This document shows, one piece after another, positions 49,942 to 59,585 of a stretch of 64,000 nt of DNA (positions are counted from its first letter, which is position 1; the number at the start of each line of letters is the position of its first letter). Below the pieces are notes generated by a model. That model was not told the origin of the DNA, did no database searches, and saw nothing but the letters and a program-made list of their open reading frames with translations. The translations under genes and the position numbers were made by a program. This DNA is from Novosphingobium piscinae (GTDB lineage: Bacteria > Pseudomonadota > Alphaproteobacteria > Sphingomonadales > Sphingomonadaceae): assembly GCF_014230355.1 (NCBI RefSeq), contig NZ_JACLAX010000002.1:1-64000 (forward strand), in the 5' to 3' direction.

Positions 49942-52491
49942 TCAGAACTTGTAGGCCAGCTCCGCGCCGACGGTGCGGCGGGCGCCGGGGGAAATGAACG
50001 ATCCGCCGAACTCGATCGCCGGGATCACCTCGGCGAGGAACTTGCGGTTGAACAGGTTCCGCGCGAAGCCGGTCACCGTCACGTTGCCCATTTCGAGGCT
50101 GGCCCGCAGGTCGGCCACGGCGAAGGCATCGCGCCGCGACAGCGCGTAGTTGGCGTTGCCGGTGGCTGGCGGGAAGGCCGACAGCTGCGAGATCGGCAGC
50201 AGCCCGGAGAAGATCGTCGGGCGGATCTGGTTCTGCACGGTGCTGAACCAGGTGGGGCCAGTGATCCGGTAATCGCCGCGCAGCACGAACTTGCCGAGGC
50301 CATCGAAATCGTGCGTGACCTCGGTGCCGAAGTTGATGGTGTAGTCCGCGGTGTAGGGCGACTTGTTGCCGACGGTGTAGGGGCGCGAGCCGTTCTTCTT
50401 GATCTCGCTCTCGGTCACGTTGCCCGAACCGAACACCCGCCAGCCGGGCACGATCTTGACGTTGACGCTCAGCTCGGCGCCGGTGATGTCGACCCGGTCG
50501 ATGTTCGAGACCACGCGCAGCAGGCCGAAGCTGCCGACGAAGAACTCGAAGAACTGCATGTCGGTGACGCGGGTGTAGTAGCCGGCGAGGTCGAAGGTGA
50601 CACGGTCGTCGAGCAGGCTGCCCTTGAAGCCCACTTCGAAGGCGCTCGACTTCTCGCGGCGGTACTGGTCGGTGATGCTGACCCCGGCGTTGATCGTGCC
50701 GGGGGTGACGCCGTTGTTGAAGCTGGCGTTGACCACGGCCGAGGAGCCCTGGTTGTTGAACCCGCCCGACTTGAAGCCGATCCCCCAGTTCGCATAGAGA
50801 TTGAGGCCCTCGGTCGGCTTCCACGCCAGGGTGACCTTGGGCTCAAGCAGCGAGAAGGTCTTCTGCTGCGGGCGCAGCGGCCCGAACGCCTGACCGGGGT
50901 TGATCGGGCCGCCGGTGAACGGATCGGTCGCGGTGGGAACCAGCGAGCTGGTCTTGCGATCCTCCGAATCGTAGCGCAGCGCGAACCCGGCGTTGAGCTG
51001 GTCGTTCGGCTTGTACTCGACCGAGCCGAAGCCGGCGAAGACGTTCGTGTTGAACTTGTCGGCCAGCAGCAGCGAGGTGGGGTTGGTCGAGGTGGGGGCG
51101 TTGTAGAGCTGCTTGATCACGCCCTGGCCGAGGTCGGCGCCGAGGCTGACCCCGGTGGTGCGGTCGATGTGCAGGAAATAGCCGCCGAGCTGCCAGCTGA
51201 CCGGGCCGGTACCGTTGGACACCAGGCGCAGCTCGCCGCTGACGTCCTTCTGTTTGCGCAACTGGTACTGGATGCCGTCGCAGGTGGTCGGGCTGTAGGG
51301 GCCGAAGGTCGAGCCGTTGGTCGGCGCGAACAGGAACGGCACGGGCAGGGCGCCGATGAAGCCCGGCTGGTTGACCGCATAGCCGGTGAGCGCTGCGGTC
51401 GAGGCGAAGCACTGGTTGACCGCCGCCTGGCCGGCCGGATTGCTGGCCGAGATGTAGCGCGCGAAATCAGCCGAGGTGCCGTCCGCGACAAGATCCTGGT
51501 TGATGTTCGAGTAGAGCACCCAGCCGATCAGCTTGGCCTTGCCGAGATCGTGCTCGACCTTGAGCGAGATGTCGAAACTCGTCTGGTCGTTGGTCGGGCG
51601 GATGTTGTTGTAGAAGTTGAACGGGTGCTTGTTGACGTCCTCGTAGAAGGCCGGGTTCACGGCGGCGAAGTTGGGCAGGGCAAAGGCCGCATTGAACGGC
51701 AGCGAGGCACCGTGGAACTCGGCGTAGCGGGCCTTGAAGTCGATCTTCGTGTTGGGGCCGACATCGGCCATGATCCGCCCGTCGACCGCCCAGCTGCGGT
51801 GATCGTCGACCACGGCGGCATTGTTCAGGAACTTGTTGCGGAAGAACCCGTCGGACCGGTCGTACATGCCCGAGACGACGAAGCCGGCGGTTTCGCCGAG
51901 CGGGCCGGCGAGGTTCGCCCGGCCGATCCAGGTGTTGTTGTTGGCATAGGCCAGCGCCGCGCTGCCGGAGAGCTGCTCGGTCGGCTTGAGGGTCTGCACC
52001 GCGATCGCGCCCGCGGCAGCGTTGCGGCCGTAGATCGCGCCCTGCGGTCCCTTGAGGATTTCCACCTGGCTGAGCGTGCCCTGGGCCTGGTTGAGCTGGG
52101 CGGTGTTGGTCTTGAGGATGCCGTCGACGACCAGCGCGACCGAGCTTTCCGCGTCGCGGGCCCCGTTCATGCCGCGAATGTTGATCTGGGTGTCGCCGGC
52201 CTCGGCCGTGCCGGTGACGATCGTCACGCCAGGGGTCAGCTTGGTGAAGTCCTCGGCCTTGGTCGAGCCGGTCCGGGTCAGCGCGGTGGCGGTCAGCACC
52301 GCCACCGAGGCCGGCACGTCCTGCAGCCGCTCGGTCTGGCGGCGGGCCGTGACGATGATCTCCTCGCCTTCCCCGCCGGCGGCATCCTGCGCCAGGGCGG
52401 GGGTGGCGGCAAGCGCGCCGGCCAGGATCGAGGCGGATAGCAGCCACCGGGCAGCCGGACGGCGGACTTGGTCAAGACCAATCTTGCTCAT
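49942..52491 (-). CDS. TonB-dependent receptor of the HyuAB catabolic island
   Basis: An 849-residue outer-membrane receptor. The signal peptide ends at TPALAQ, the TonB-box region is EEIIVTARRQTERLQDVPASV, and the plug has QINIRGMNGARDAESSVALV and VEILKGPQGAIYGRNAAAGA. The barrel ends in VGAELAYKF. It is divergent from the GntR gene across a 140-bp region with a palindrome, so the receptor probably imports the substrate of the downstream pathway under the same control. Confidence 0.93.
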   Translation of the reverse strand: MSKIGLDQVRRPAARWLLSASILAGALAATPALAQDAAGGEGEEIIVTARRQTERLQDVPASVAVLTATALTRTGSTKAEDFTKLTPGVTIVTGTAEAGDTQINIRGMNGARDAESSVALVVDGILKTNTAQLNQAQGTLSQVEILKGPQGAIYGRNAAAGAIAVQTLKPTEQLSGSAALAYANNNTWIGRANLAGPLGETAGFVVSGMYDRSDGFFRNKFLNNAAVVDDHRSWAVDGRIMADVGPNTKIDFKARYAEFHGASLPFNAAFALPNFAAVNPAFYEDVNKHPFNFYNNIRPTNDQTSFDISLKVEHDLGKAKLIGWVLYSNINQDLVADGTSADFARYISASNPAGQAAVNQCFASTAALTGYAVNQPGFIGALPVPFLFAPTNGSTFGPYSPTTCDGIQYQLRKQKDVSGELRLVSNGTGPVSWQLGGYFLHIDRTTGVSLGADLGQGVIKQLYNAPTSTNPTSLLLADKFNTNVFAGFGSVEYKPNDQLNAGFALRYDSEDRKTSSLVPTATDPFTGGPINPGQAFGPLRPQQKTFSLLEPKVTLAWKPTEGLNLYANWGIGFKSGGFNNQGSSAVVNASFNNGVTPGTINAGVSITDQYRREKSSAFEVGFKGSLLDDRVTFDLAGYYTRVTDMQFFEFFVGSFGLLRVVSNIDRVDITGAELSVNVKIVPGWRVFGSGNVTESEIKKNGSRPYTVGNKSPYTADYTINFGTEVTHDFDGLGKFVLRGDYRITGPTWFSTVQNQIRPTIFSGLLPISQLSAFPPATGNANYALSRRDAFAVADLRASLEMGNVTVTGFARNLFNRKFLAEVIPAIEFGGSFISPGARRTVGAELAYKF

Positions 52492-52591
52492 GATGTCACT
52501 CCCTGTTGCACGCAGGCGCCGCGATTCCGGTGCTGCCCAACGCTTCCCCACGGCCGCATCCCCCATGCGGCGTCTTGCAACATGAGGGGTA

Positions 52592-52601
52592 TTGTATACA
52601 A
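52592..52601. promoter_or_regulatory. probable GntR/FCD operator
   Basis: TTGTATACAA is a perfect 10-bp palindrome in AT-rich sequence, 30 bases before the gntR ATG and 100 bases upstream of the divergent receptor. FadR-subfamily regulators bind TNGT-N-ACNA-type palindromes. A half-match (TTGTATCCAG) occurs at about 53306, near the end of the regulator gene. Confidence 0.6.
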
Positions 52602-52631
52602 AGAGGCCGCGTCAAGCATTTTGAGGGTAGC

Positions 52632-53390
52632 ATGTCCCGCGCCTCCGACCGCGCCTACACCATGATCCGCGGGCTGATCCTGTCGGGCGAGCTCGCCCCC
52701 GGGGCGCAGCTCGGGGAAGAGGCCCTGGCCGAGTTGTGCGATGTCTCGCGCACGCCGATCCGCGACGCCTTGCGCCGCCTTGAGGCGGACCTCCTGATCC
52801 GCCGCACCGGCACCCAGCGCAGCTTCGTGGCCGACTGGTCGCTGGCCGACGTGGAGGATGCCTTCGAGCTGCGCGGCATGCTCGAGGCCCATGCCGCACT
52901 GCGCGCCTGCCAGCGCATGGACGACGAGGCGCTGGCCCGCCTGCGCCGCTGCAATGCGCGGATTCGCCGGGCTATCGAGCGGGCCGTTCCGGACGTGTCC
53001 GGGTTCATGAATGCCAACCGGGAGTTTCACGGCGTGATCCTCGAGCAGGCCCGCTCGCGGCGGCTGACTGCCCTTTTGGGCACGTTGGTGGAGCAGCCGG
53101 TGGTGCGCCGCACGGCGGAACAGTACAGCACGGCGCAGCTCAGCCAGTCATGGCGCGAGCACGACGAGCTGATTGCTGCGTTCGAGCGCCGCGACGGCGT
53201 CTGGGCCCAGGCCGTGATGCTGGGGCACATCCGTCGCGCGTTTCATGCCTATGCCGATGCGCACAAGCGGCAGGCGCCTGACGGTGCCGGTGACGTGTCG
53301 GAAAATTGTATCCAGAATGGTGAGGTCGCGGGGAGTGGTTCCCCGCCGGCCGATGGCCGCCCGCAGGCGGCGATGGCAGCGGAGGCATAG
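52632..53390 (+). CDS. GntR-family (FCD domain) transcriptional regulator
   Basis: A 252-residue regulator. The N-terminal winged helix reads AYTMIRGLILSGELAPGAQL, EEALAELCDVSRTPIRDALRRLE, with the FCD ligand domain following (FELRGMLEAHAALRAC, NREFHGVILEQ, HDELIAAFERRD). FCD regulators bind small acids or their CoA-path intermediates, often through a metal. Its location at the head of the operon and opposite the receptor suggests control of both. The stop overlaps the GTG/ATG start of the lyase gene. Confidence 0.93.
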   Translation: MSRASDRAYTMIRGLILSGELAPGAQLGEEALAELCDVSRTPIRDALRRLEADLLIRRTGTQRSFVADWSLADVEDAFELRGMLEAHAALRACQRMDDEALARLRRCNARIRRAIERAVPDVSGFMNANREFHGVILEQARSRRLTALLGTLVEQPVVRRTAEQYSTAQLSQSWREHDELIAAFERRDGVWAQAVMLGHIRRAFHAYADAHKRQAPDGAGDVSENCIQNGEVAGSGSPPADGRPQAAMAAEA

Positions 53391-53392
53391 TG

Positions 53393-54325
53393 ATGGCTGG
53401 CGACCCCCCGGTCCCGGAGCGGATCGAGTTCGTCGAGGTCGGGCCGCGTGACGGTCTGCAGAACGAGAAGGTGCTGATTTCCACCGAGAGCAAGCTGGCC
53501 CTGGTGGCGCGGGCGATCGCGGCGGGAGCCCGGCGGATCGAGGTGACGAGCTTCGTCAATCCGCGCCGGGTGCCGCAGATGGCCGATGCCGAGGCCGTCT
53601 GCGCCGGCCTGCCCGAGCGGCCCGACGTGACCTATATCGGCCTCGTCATGAACGCGCGCGGCGCCGAACGCGCCCTGGCCACCGGACGGGTCGACCAGCT
53701 CGGTGCGGTCTGTGTCTCGACCGATGCCTTCGCCATGGCCAACCAGGGCCAGACCAGCGCGGAATCGGCGGCGGCGGCCATGGAGATCGTCGCCATGGCC
53801 CAGGCCGCCGGGCGCAGCGGCCAGATCACGATCGGTGCGGCCTTTGGCTGCCCGTTCTCGGGCGAGGTCGCCGAAGCCGGCGTGATCGCCCTGGCGCAGC
53901 AGCTGGCGGCGGCCCGACCGGCCGAGATCGCGCTGGCCGACACGATCGGCTGCGGCAATCCGGCCCAGGTCGCGCGGCTGGTCGCCGGGGTGCGCGCGGC
54001 CGCGCCCGGCGTGCCGGTGCGGGTCCATTTCCACAACACCCGCGGCACCGGCCTCGCCAACGTCTGGGCCGCGGTCCAGGCCGGGGCGAGCGTGGTCGAC
54101 GCTTCGATCGGCGGCCTGGGCGGGTGCCCCTTCGCCCCGGGCGCGGCGGGCAACGTGGCCAGCGAGGACGTGGTCTACATGCTCGAGCGCGCCGGAGTGG
54201 CGACCGGCATCGACCTCGCGGAGATCATCGCCGCCAGCCAGTGGCTCAGCGGCATCATGGGCCGAACCTTGCCGGGCATGGCGGCGCAGGCGCCGCTGTT
54301 CCCGCAGACTATCGAAGGAGCTTGA
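53393..54325 (+). CDS. hydroxymethylglutaryl-CoA lyase family protein
   Basis: A 310-residue DRE-TIM aldolase-type lyase. The metal/active-site motif GPRDGLQNE is close to the N-terminus (IEFVEVGPRDGL). HFHNTRGTGLAN carries metal ligands, and catalytic Cys245 is in GGLGGCPFAPGAAGN. In characterised members it splits HMG-CoA into acetoacetate and acetyl-CoA; several relatives cleave other 3-hydroxy acyl-CoAs. It is the first structural gene of the island and starts where the regulator ends. Confidence 0.92.
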   Translation: MAGDPPVPERIEFVEVGPRDGLQNEKVLISTESKLALVARAIAAGARRIEVTSFVNPRRVPQMADAEAVCAGLPERPDVTYIGLVMNARGAERALATGRVDQLGAVCVSTDAFAMANQGQTSAESAAAAMEIVAMAQAAGRSGQITIGAAFGCPFSGEVAEAGVIALAQQLAAARPAEIALADTIGCGNPAQVARLVAGVRAAAPGVPVRVHFHNTRGTGLANVWAAVQAGASVVDASIGGLGGCPFAPGAAGNVASEDVVYMLERAGVATGIDLAEIIAASQWLSGIMGRTLPGMAAQAPLFPQTIEGA

Positions 54326-54329
54326 GCGG

Positions 54330-56378
54330 ATGGGCTATCGTCTGGGCGTCGATGTGGGCGGGACGTTTACCGACCTGCTGCTGTTCGACACGGCAAGCGG
54401 GGCATTCTGGCGGCACAAGACGCCGTCCACCCCGCACGATTCGTCCGAGGGCATCCTCAACGGGGTGACCGCGATCTGCGACAAGGCCGGGGTCGAGGCC
54501 AAGGACATCGAGTTCTTCCTCCACGGCACGACCGTGGCGACCAACGCCGTGCTCGAGGGCAAGGGCGCGCGGGTCGGGCTGGTCACCACCGAGGGCTATC
54601 GTCACATCATGCAGATCGCCCGCAGCTTCGTGCCGGGCGGCCTCGCTGGCTGGATCATCTGGCCCAAGCCGACCCCGCTCGCCGCGCTCGAGGACACGGT
54701 CACGATCAAGGGCCGGATGAGCGCGGAGGGCGCCGAGATCCGCCCGATCGACGATGATGACATCCGCACCGCGCTCGGCTGCCTCAAGGGGCAGGGCGTC
54801 GAGGCCGTGACCGTCTCGCTGATCAATGCCTATGCCAATGGCGCGCACGAGCAGCGCGTGGGCGCGCTGGCGGCCGAGATCCTCCCCGGGGTGCCGGTCT
54901 CGCTCAGCCACGAGGTCCTGCCCGAGATGCAGGAGTACGAACGCACGCTGACCACGGTGGCCAATGCCGCGGTCCGCCCGGTGGTGGGCAAGTATGTCTC
55001 CAACCTGCGCAGCCGGCTGGCCGCGGCGGGCATGGCCGGCAATCTCTCGCTGCTGCGCTCCGACGGCGGGCTGATGTCGGCCCACAAGGCCGAGGAGCAG
55101 CCGGTCAACATTCTCATGTCCGGGCCAGCGGGCGGCGTGACCGGGGCGCTATGGGTGGCGCGCAATGCCGGGCTCAAGAACATCCTCACGCTCGACGTCG
55201 GCGGGACCTCCACCGACGTCGCGCTGATCGAGAACCTCGAGCCGCGCCGCCAGCGCGAGACCGAGGTGGGCCACCTCAAGGTCCGCGCCTCGGCGCTCGA
55301 CGTGAAGACCGTGGGCGCCGGCGGTGGCTCAATCGCCTATGTGCCGGAACTGACCAAGGCGCTGCGCGTCGGGCCGCAGTCGGCCGGTGCGGTGCCGGGG
55401 CCGGTGGCCTATGGCAAGGGCGGCACCCTGCCGACCGTGACCGACGCCAACGTGGTGCTGGGCTACCTGCCCGAGAACCTGCTGGGCGGCACCTTCCAGC
55501 TCGACCGCGAGGGGGCGAAGCGGGCGGTGCAGACCATCGCCGATGCCCTGGGCATCGACCTGATGGCCGCGGCGCGCGGGATCATCGACATCGTCAACGA
55601 GAACATGTTCGGCGCGCTGCGGATGATCTCGGTCCAGCAGGGCTACGATCCGCGCGACTTCGCGCTGATGGGCTTCGGCGGGGCGGGGCCGCTCCACGTC
55701 AATGCCGTGGCGCGGCTGATGGGCTCGTGGCCCGCGGTCTCGCCGGTTTCGCCGGGCGTGCTCTGCGCGCTGGGCGATGCCACCACCCGCATGCGCACCG
55801 AAACCGCGCGCAGCTTCTCGCGGCTGGCCGGCAGCGCCACGGCCGAGGAGTTGATCGGCATTCTCGACGAAATGGCCGCGCAGACCCGCGCCGACCTGAT
55901 CGCCGATGGTGTGCCCGAGGCCGAGATCGCGACCACCTTCGAGATCGACGTGCGCTATGCCGGGCAGGCCTTCGAGGTGCCGCTGACGATCACCGCCGAC
56001 GTGCTGCGGGCCGACGGGATTGCCGGGATCCTCGCCCGGTTCGACGCCGAGCACCACCGCCTGTTCACCTTCAACATGGATACCCCGCACGAGATCGTGA
56101 ACCTGCGCGCCGTGGCCATGGGCCGCGCGCTCGACCTGCCAGCGGCCGAGCTGCCCAAGGGCGACGGCAATCCGGTGGCGGCGAAGATGCGCGACCATGT
56201 CCTGTGGATGGACGGGCGCGAACAGGCCGCAGTGATCTACGACCGTGCCAAGCTGCGCCAGGGCGATGTGATCCCCGGGCCGGCGATCGTCTGCGAGATG
56301 GATTCGACCACCCTGATCGAAAGCGGCTGCGTCGCCACGGTCGATGCGGTCGGCAACATCCTGATCAATCTCAAGTGA
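54330..56378 (+). CDS. hyuA: hydantoinase/oxoprolinase family subunit A (ATP-dependent)
   Basis: A 682-residue ATP-binding subunit with the ASKHA-type start LGVDVGGTFTDLLLFD and the HyuA/OxoprolinaseA domains (HGTTVATNAVLEGKGARVG, SHEVLPEMQEYERT, LTLDVGGTSTDVALIE, GFGGAGPLHVNAVA). With HyuB it couples ATP hydrolysis either to ring opening of hydantoins, oxoproline or lactams or, in the acetone and acetophenone carboxylase branch, to carboxylation of ketones. It starts 4 bp after the lyase stop. Confidence 0.94.
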   Translation: MGYRLGVDVGGTFTDLLLFDTASGAFWRHKTPSTPHDSSEGILNGVTAICDKAGVEAKDIEFFLHGTTVATNAVLEGKGARVGLVTTEGYRHIMQIARSFVPGGLAGWIIWPKPTPLAALEDTVTIKGRMSAEGAEIRPIDDDDIRTALGCLKGQGVEAVTVSLINAYANGAHEQRVGALAAEILPGVPVSLSHEVLPEMQEYERTLTTVANAAVRPVVGKYVSNLRSRLAAAGMAGNLSLLRSDGGLMSAHKAEEQPVNILMSGPAGGVTGALWVARNAGLKNILTLDVGGTSTDVALIENLEPRRQRETEVGHLKVRASALDVKTVGAGGGSIAYVPELTKALRVGPQSAGAVPGPVAYGKGGTLPTVTDANVVLGYLPENLLGGTFQLDREGAKRAVQTIADALGIDLMAAARGIIDIVNENMFGALRMISVQQGYDPRDFALMGFGGAGPLHVNAVARLMGSWPAVSPVSPGVLCALGDATTRMRTETARSFSRLAGSATAEELIGILDEMAAQTRADLIADGVPEAEIATTFEIDVRYAGQAFEVPLTITADVLRADGIAGILARFDAEHHRLFTFNMDTPHEIVNLRAVAMGRALDLPAAELPKGDGNPVAAKMRDHVLWMDGREQAAVIYDRAKLRQGDVIPGPAIVCEMDSTTLIESGCVATVDAVGNILINLK

Positions 56379-56394
56379 CCCATTCCTTCCTCCT

Positions 56395-56460
56395 CCGTTC
56401 GTGTCGAGCGAAGTCGAGACACGTCGCGCGGCGTCTCTCGACTTCGCTCGAGACGAACGG
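56395..56460. repeat. 66-bp palindromic element, copy B, between hyuA and hyuB
   Basis: Same length and layout as the element at 14547-14612 (ends CCGTTCG / CGAACGG). It fills most of the 112-bp gap between two subunit genes that are normally close together. A hairpin here could reduce hyuB mRNA or alter subunit ratio. Confidence 0.8.
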
Positions 56461-56490
56461 GGTGAGGGCTATCTGGCAAGGAACGCGTTG

Positions 56491-58377
56491 ATGCCTGCTA
56501 CCATCGTCGAAACCAACCACACCCCCTTCGCGAAGATCGCGATCGACCCGGTCACGCTCGACATCATCGAGAACGCGCTGCGCAATGCTCGCATCGAGAT
56601 GGACGCCACCCTGGTGCGCACCGCGATGTCGCCCGGCATCCGCGAGCAGGGCGACGCCTTCCCGCTGATCGCCGACCACTCCGGCAAGATGATCGTCGGC
56701 CAGTTCGGCAGCTTCATCGACGGCTTCCTCCGCGGCTACAGCGGCACGCTCGAGGACGGGGACATGATCTTCCTGTCCGATCCCTATTCGTGCGAGGGCG
56801 CGGTGAGCCATGCCAACGACTGGCTGGTGCTCTACCCGGTGTTCAAGGACGGCCGGTTGCTCGCCTACACCGCGATGTTCGGCCACATGAGCGACATCGG
56901 CGGCAGCGTGGTCGGCTCGATGCCGATCAAGGCGCGCTCGATCTTCGAGGAAGGGGTGCGCATCCCGCCGGTGAAGATCTGGAAGAAGGGCGAGTACAAC
57001 GACGAGGTGATCCGCGTGATCATGCACCAGGTGCGCAAGCCCGACTGGTGCCAGGCCGATCTCAACGCGATCATCGCCTCGTGCCGGGTCGCCGCGCGCC
57101 GCGTGATCGAGATGGCCGACCGCTTCGGCGACGATGTCTATGTCTCGGCCACGCAGGAGCTGCTGGCGCGCAACCACCGCGCGATGCAGGCCCTGATCGG
57201 CATGGCGATCGCCGAGGAGCCGGTCAGCTTCGAGGACTATATCTGCGATGATGGCGTGGGGCAGGGACCCTACCGGATCAAGTGCACGATGTGGCGCGAG
57301 AACGGCCGCGTGGTGCTCGATTTCGCCGGTACCGATCCGCAGAGCAGCGCCTCGATCAATTTCTATCTCAATGAAAACATGTTCAAGATGTTCTTCGGCA
57401 TCTACATGATCATGGTCTTCGATCCGCAGATCCTGTTCAACGACGGGTTCTATGACCTGATCGACGTGCGCATTCCCGAAGGCTCGCTGCTCAAGCCGAA
57501 GTTCCCCGCGGCCCTGTCGGGGCGGACCCACGCGCTGGGGCGGATCTTCGACATCCTTGGCGGGCTGCTGGGGCAGAAGACCCCCGAATTCCTCAACGCC
57601 GCCGGCTTCTCGTCGAGCCCGCACCTGTTCTATTCGGGCAACGATACCCGCCCGGGCAAGGGTGGCGAATGGTTCCAGCTGTTCCAGATCGGCTTCGGCG
57701 GGATTCCCGGCCGGCCGATGGGCGACGGGCCTGACGGGCACTCGCTCTGGCCGGGCTTCACCAACGTGCCCAACGAGTTCCTCGAGCGCTACTTCCCGAT
57801 GATCATCGAGCGCTATGAATGCGAGCCCGACAGCGGCGGCGCCGGGCTGCATCGCGGCGGGAACGGGATCCGCATGACCTACCGCTTCCTGGCGGACGGG
57901 ACGATCTCGATCCACGACGATCGCTGGTTCGTCCCGCCCTGGGGGGTCAACGGCGGCGAGCCGGGCAAGCGTGCGCGCAAGATCATCGAGAAGCCCGACG
58001 GCAGCCAGGTCATCGTCGGCAACAAGGTCGAGGAACTGGCCGTCTCGGCGGGCGATCAGCTGCACTTCATCACCTGGGGCGGTGGCGGCTGGGGTGATCC
58101 GCTCGAGCGCGACCCGGCGCTGGTCGGCAAGGAGATCGTCCAGGGCCTGATCACCGCCGAAGGTGCGCGCGAGTACGGTGTGGTCGCCAATGCCGGCGGC
58201 ACGGTCGACCTCGCCGCGACCGCTGCGCTGCGGGCCGAGCTGCGCGCCGGACGCGGGGCGTTGCCGCTGTTCAACTTCGGCCCCGGCATCGATGCGCTGC
58301 GCGCCGGCTGCCTGGCCGAGACCGGATTGCCCGCGCCGGTCCAGCCGGTCTGGCCGTTGGCCGTGGCGGCGGAATAG
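56491..58377 (+). CDS. hyuB: hydantoinase/oxoprolinase family subunit B
   Basis: A 628-residue HyuB-type subunit. FAKIAIDPVTLDIIENALRNA is the expected start, MSPGIREQGDAFPLI, ADLNAIIASCRVAARRV and GAGLHRGGNGI belong to the family. The ATG at 56491 follows AAGGA at 8 nt; an open frame continues upstream through the palindrome but the resulting peptide is repeat-derived, so it was not included. It forms the catalytic pair with HyuA. Confidence 0.94.
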   Translation: MPATIVETNHTPFAKIAIDPVTLDIIENALRNARIEMDATLVRTAMSPGIREQGDAFPLIADHSGKMIVGQFGSFIDGFLRGYSGTLEDGDMIFLSDPYSCEGAVSHANDWLVLYPVFKDGRLLAYTAMFGHMSDIGGSVVGSMPIKARSIFEEGVRIPPVKIWKKGEYNDEVIRVIMHQVRKPDWCQADLNAIIASCRVAARRVIEMADRFGDDVYVSATQELLARNHRAMQALIGMAIAEEPVSFEDYICDDGVGQGPYRIKCTMWRENGRVVLDFAGTDPQSSASINFYLNENMFKMFFGIYMIMVFDPQILFNDGFYDLIDVRIPEGSLLKPKFPAALSGRTHALGRIFDILGGLLGQKTPEFLNAAGFSSSPHLFYSGNDTRPGKGGEWFQLFQIGFGGIPGRPMGDGPDGHSLWPGFTNVPNEFLERYFPMIIERYECEPDSGGAGLHRGGNGIRMTYRFLADGTISIHDDRWFVPPWGVNGGEPGKRARKIIEKPDGSQVIVGNKVEELAVSAGDQLHFITWGGGGWGDPLERDPALVGKEIVQGLITAEGAREYGVVANAGGTVDLAATAALRAELRAGRGALPLFNFGPGIDALRAGCLAETGLPAPVQPVWPLAVAAE

Positions 58378-58389
58378 GAGCGGCAAGCG

Positions 58390-59574
58390 GTGAGCGGGGC
58401 ACTGCGCGGACTGCGCGTGATCGAGATGGGCCAGCTGCTGGCGGGACCGTTCTGCGGCCAGCTGCTGGGCGACATGGGCGCCGATGTGATCAAGGTCGAA
58501 CCGCCGGGCGCGGGCGATCCGATGCGCCAATGGGGCCAGGGCAGCGAGAAGGTGCAGTGGGAGGTCATCGCGCGCAACAAGCGCTCGGTTTCGGCCAACC
58601 TGCGCGTGCCCGAAGGCCAGGCGCTGGTGCGCCGGCTGATCGCCCATGCCGATATCGTGATCGAGAACTTCAAGCCGGGCACGCTGGAGAAGTGGGGCAT
58701 GGCCCCGGTCACGCTGCTGGCCGCGCATCCCGGCCTGATCATCGCGCGCATGTCAGGCTATGGCCAGACCGGCCCCTATTCGGACCGTGCCGGCTTCGGC
58801 GGGATCGGCGAGGCGATGGGCGGGTGGCGCTACATCGTCGGCGAACCCGACCGGCCGCCGAGCCGCATGGGTGTGTCGATCGGCGACACCCTGACCGCGA
58901 CCTACGGCTGTCTGGGCGTGCTGGCTGCCCTGCACCACAAGACCATGACCGGCGAGGGCCAGGTGATCGACGCCGCGCTGTATGAAAGCGTGCTGCAGGT
59001 GATGGAAGGGCTCGTGCCCGAGTACGACCGCATGGGGCTGATCCGCGAGCGCTCGGGGTCGATCCTGACCGGGATCGCGCCCTCCAATGTCTATGCCTGC
59101 AAGGACGGCGAATACATGATCGGGGCGAACAAGGATTCGCTGTGGAAGCGGCTCGCCGCCGCCATGGGCCGGCCCGAGCTGGGCGACGATCCGCGCTATG
59201 CCACGCACGTCGCGCGGGGCGAGAACCAGCTCGAGCTCGATGCGCTGATCAACGCCTGGACCCGTACCCTGACGGTCGAGGAGGTGGACGCGCTGATGAT
59301 CGCCCACTCGATCCCCGCAGGCCGGGTCTACCGCGCTCCCGACATGATCGCCGATCCGCACTTCCAGGCGCGCGAGGCGATCATCGAGGTCGAGACCGAG
59401 CGGTTCGGTCCGCTCAAGATGCAGGGAGCCTTCCCCAAGTTCTCGGCGACTCCGGGCGGGGTCCGGCGTCCGGCGCCGGCCCAGGTCGGGCAGCACAATG
59501 CCGAGATCTATGGCGAACTGCTCGGCATCGGGCCTGACGAGCTGGCGGCGATGGCCGCGGCCGGGGTGGTGTGA
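58390..59574 (+). CDS. class III CoA-transferase (CaiB/BaiF/Frc family)
   Basis: A 394-residue cytosolic CoA-transferase. It starts with GTG (GALRGLRVIEMGQLLAGPFC), contains the nucleotide-free CoA-binding stretch LGDMGADVIKVEPPGAGDPM, and the catalytic Asp166 is in SIGDTLTATYG. The family moves CoA between small carboxylates through an Asp-anhydride. In this operon it would activate the acid made by the HyuAB step, or one that the lyase then cleaves. It starts 12 bp after hyuB. Confidence 0.93.
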   Translation: MSGALRGLRVIEMGQLLAGPFCGQLLGDMGADVIKVEPPGAGDPMRQWGQGSEKVQWEVIARNKRSVSANLRVPEGQALVRRLIAHADIVIENFKPGTLEKWGMAPVTLLAAHPGLIIARMSGYGQTGPYSDRAGFGGIGEAMGGWRYIVGEPDRPPSRMGVSIGDTLTATYGCLGVLAALHHKTMTGEGQVIDAALYESVLQVMEGLVPEYDRMGLIRERSGSILTGIAPSNVYACKDGEYMIGANKDSLWKRLAAAMGRPELGDDPRYATHVARGENQLELDALINAWTRTLTVEEVDALMIAHSIPAGRVYRAPDMIADPHFQAREAIIEVETERFGPLKMQGAFPKFSATPGGVRRPAPAQVGQHNAEIYGELLGIGPDELAAMAAAGVV

Positions 59575-59585
59575 GCAGCGGGGCG

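Noticed and set aside
49768-52440. Long frame (about 890 codons) opposite the TonB receptor gene
   Set aside because: Shadow of the receptor gene; it overlaps the tRNA-side spacer and shows no recognisable protein features.
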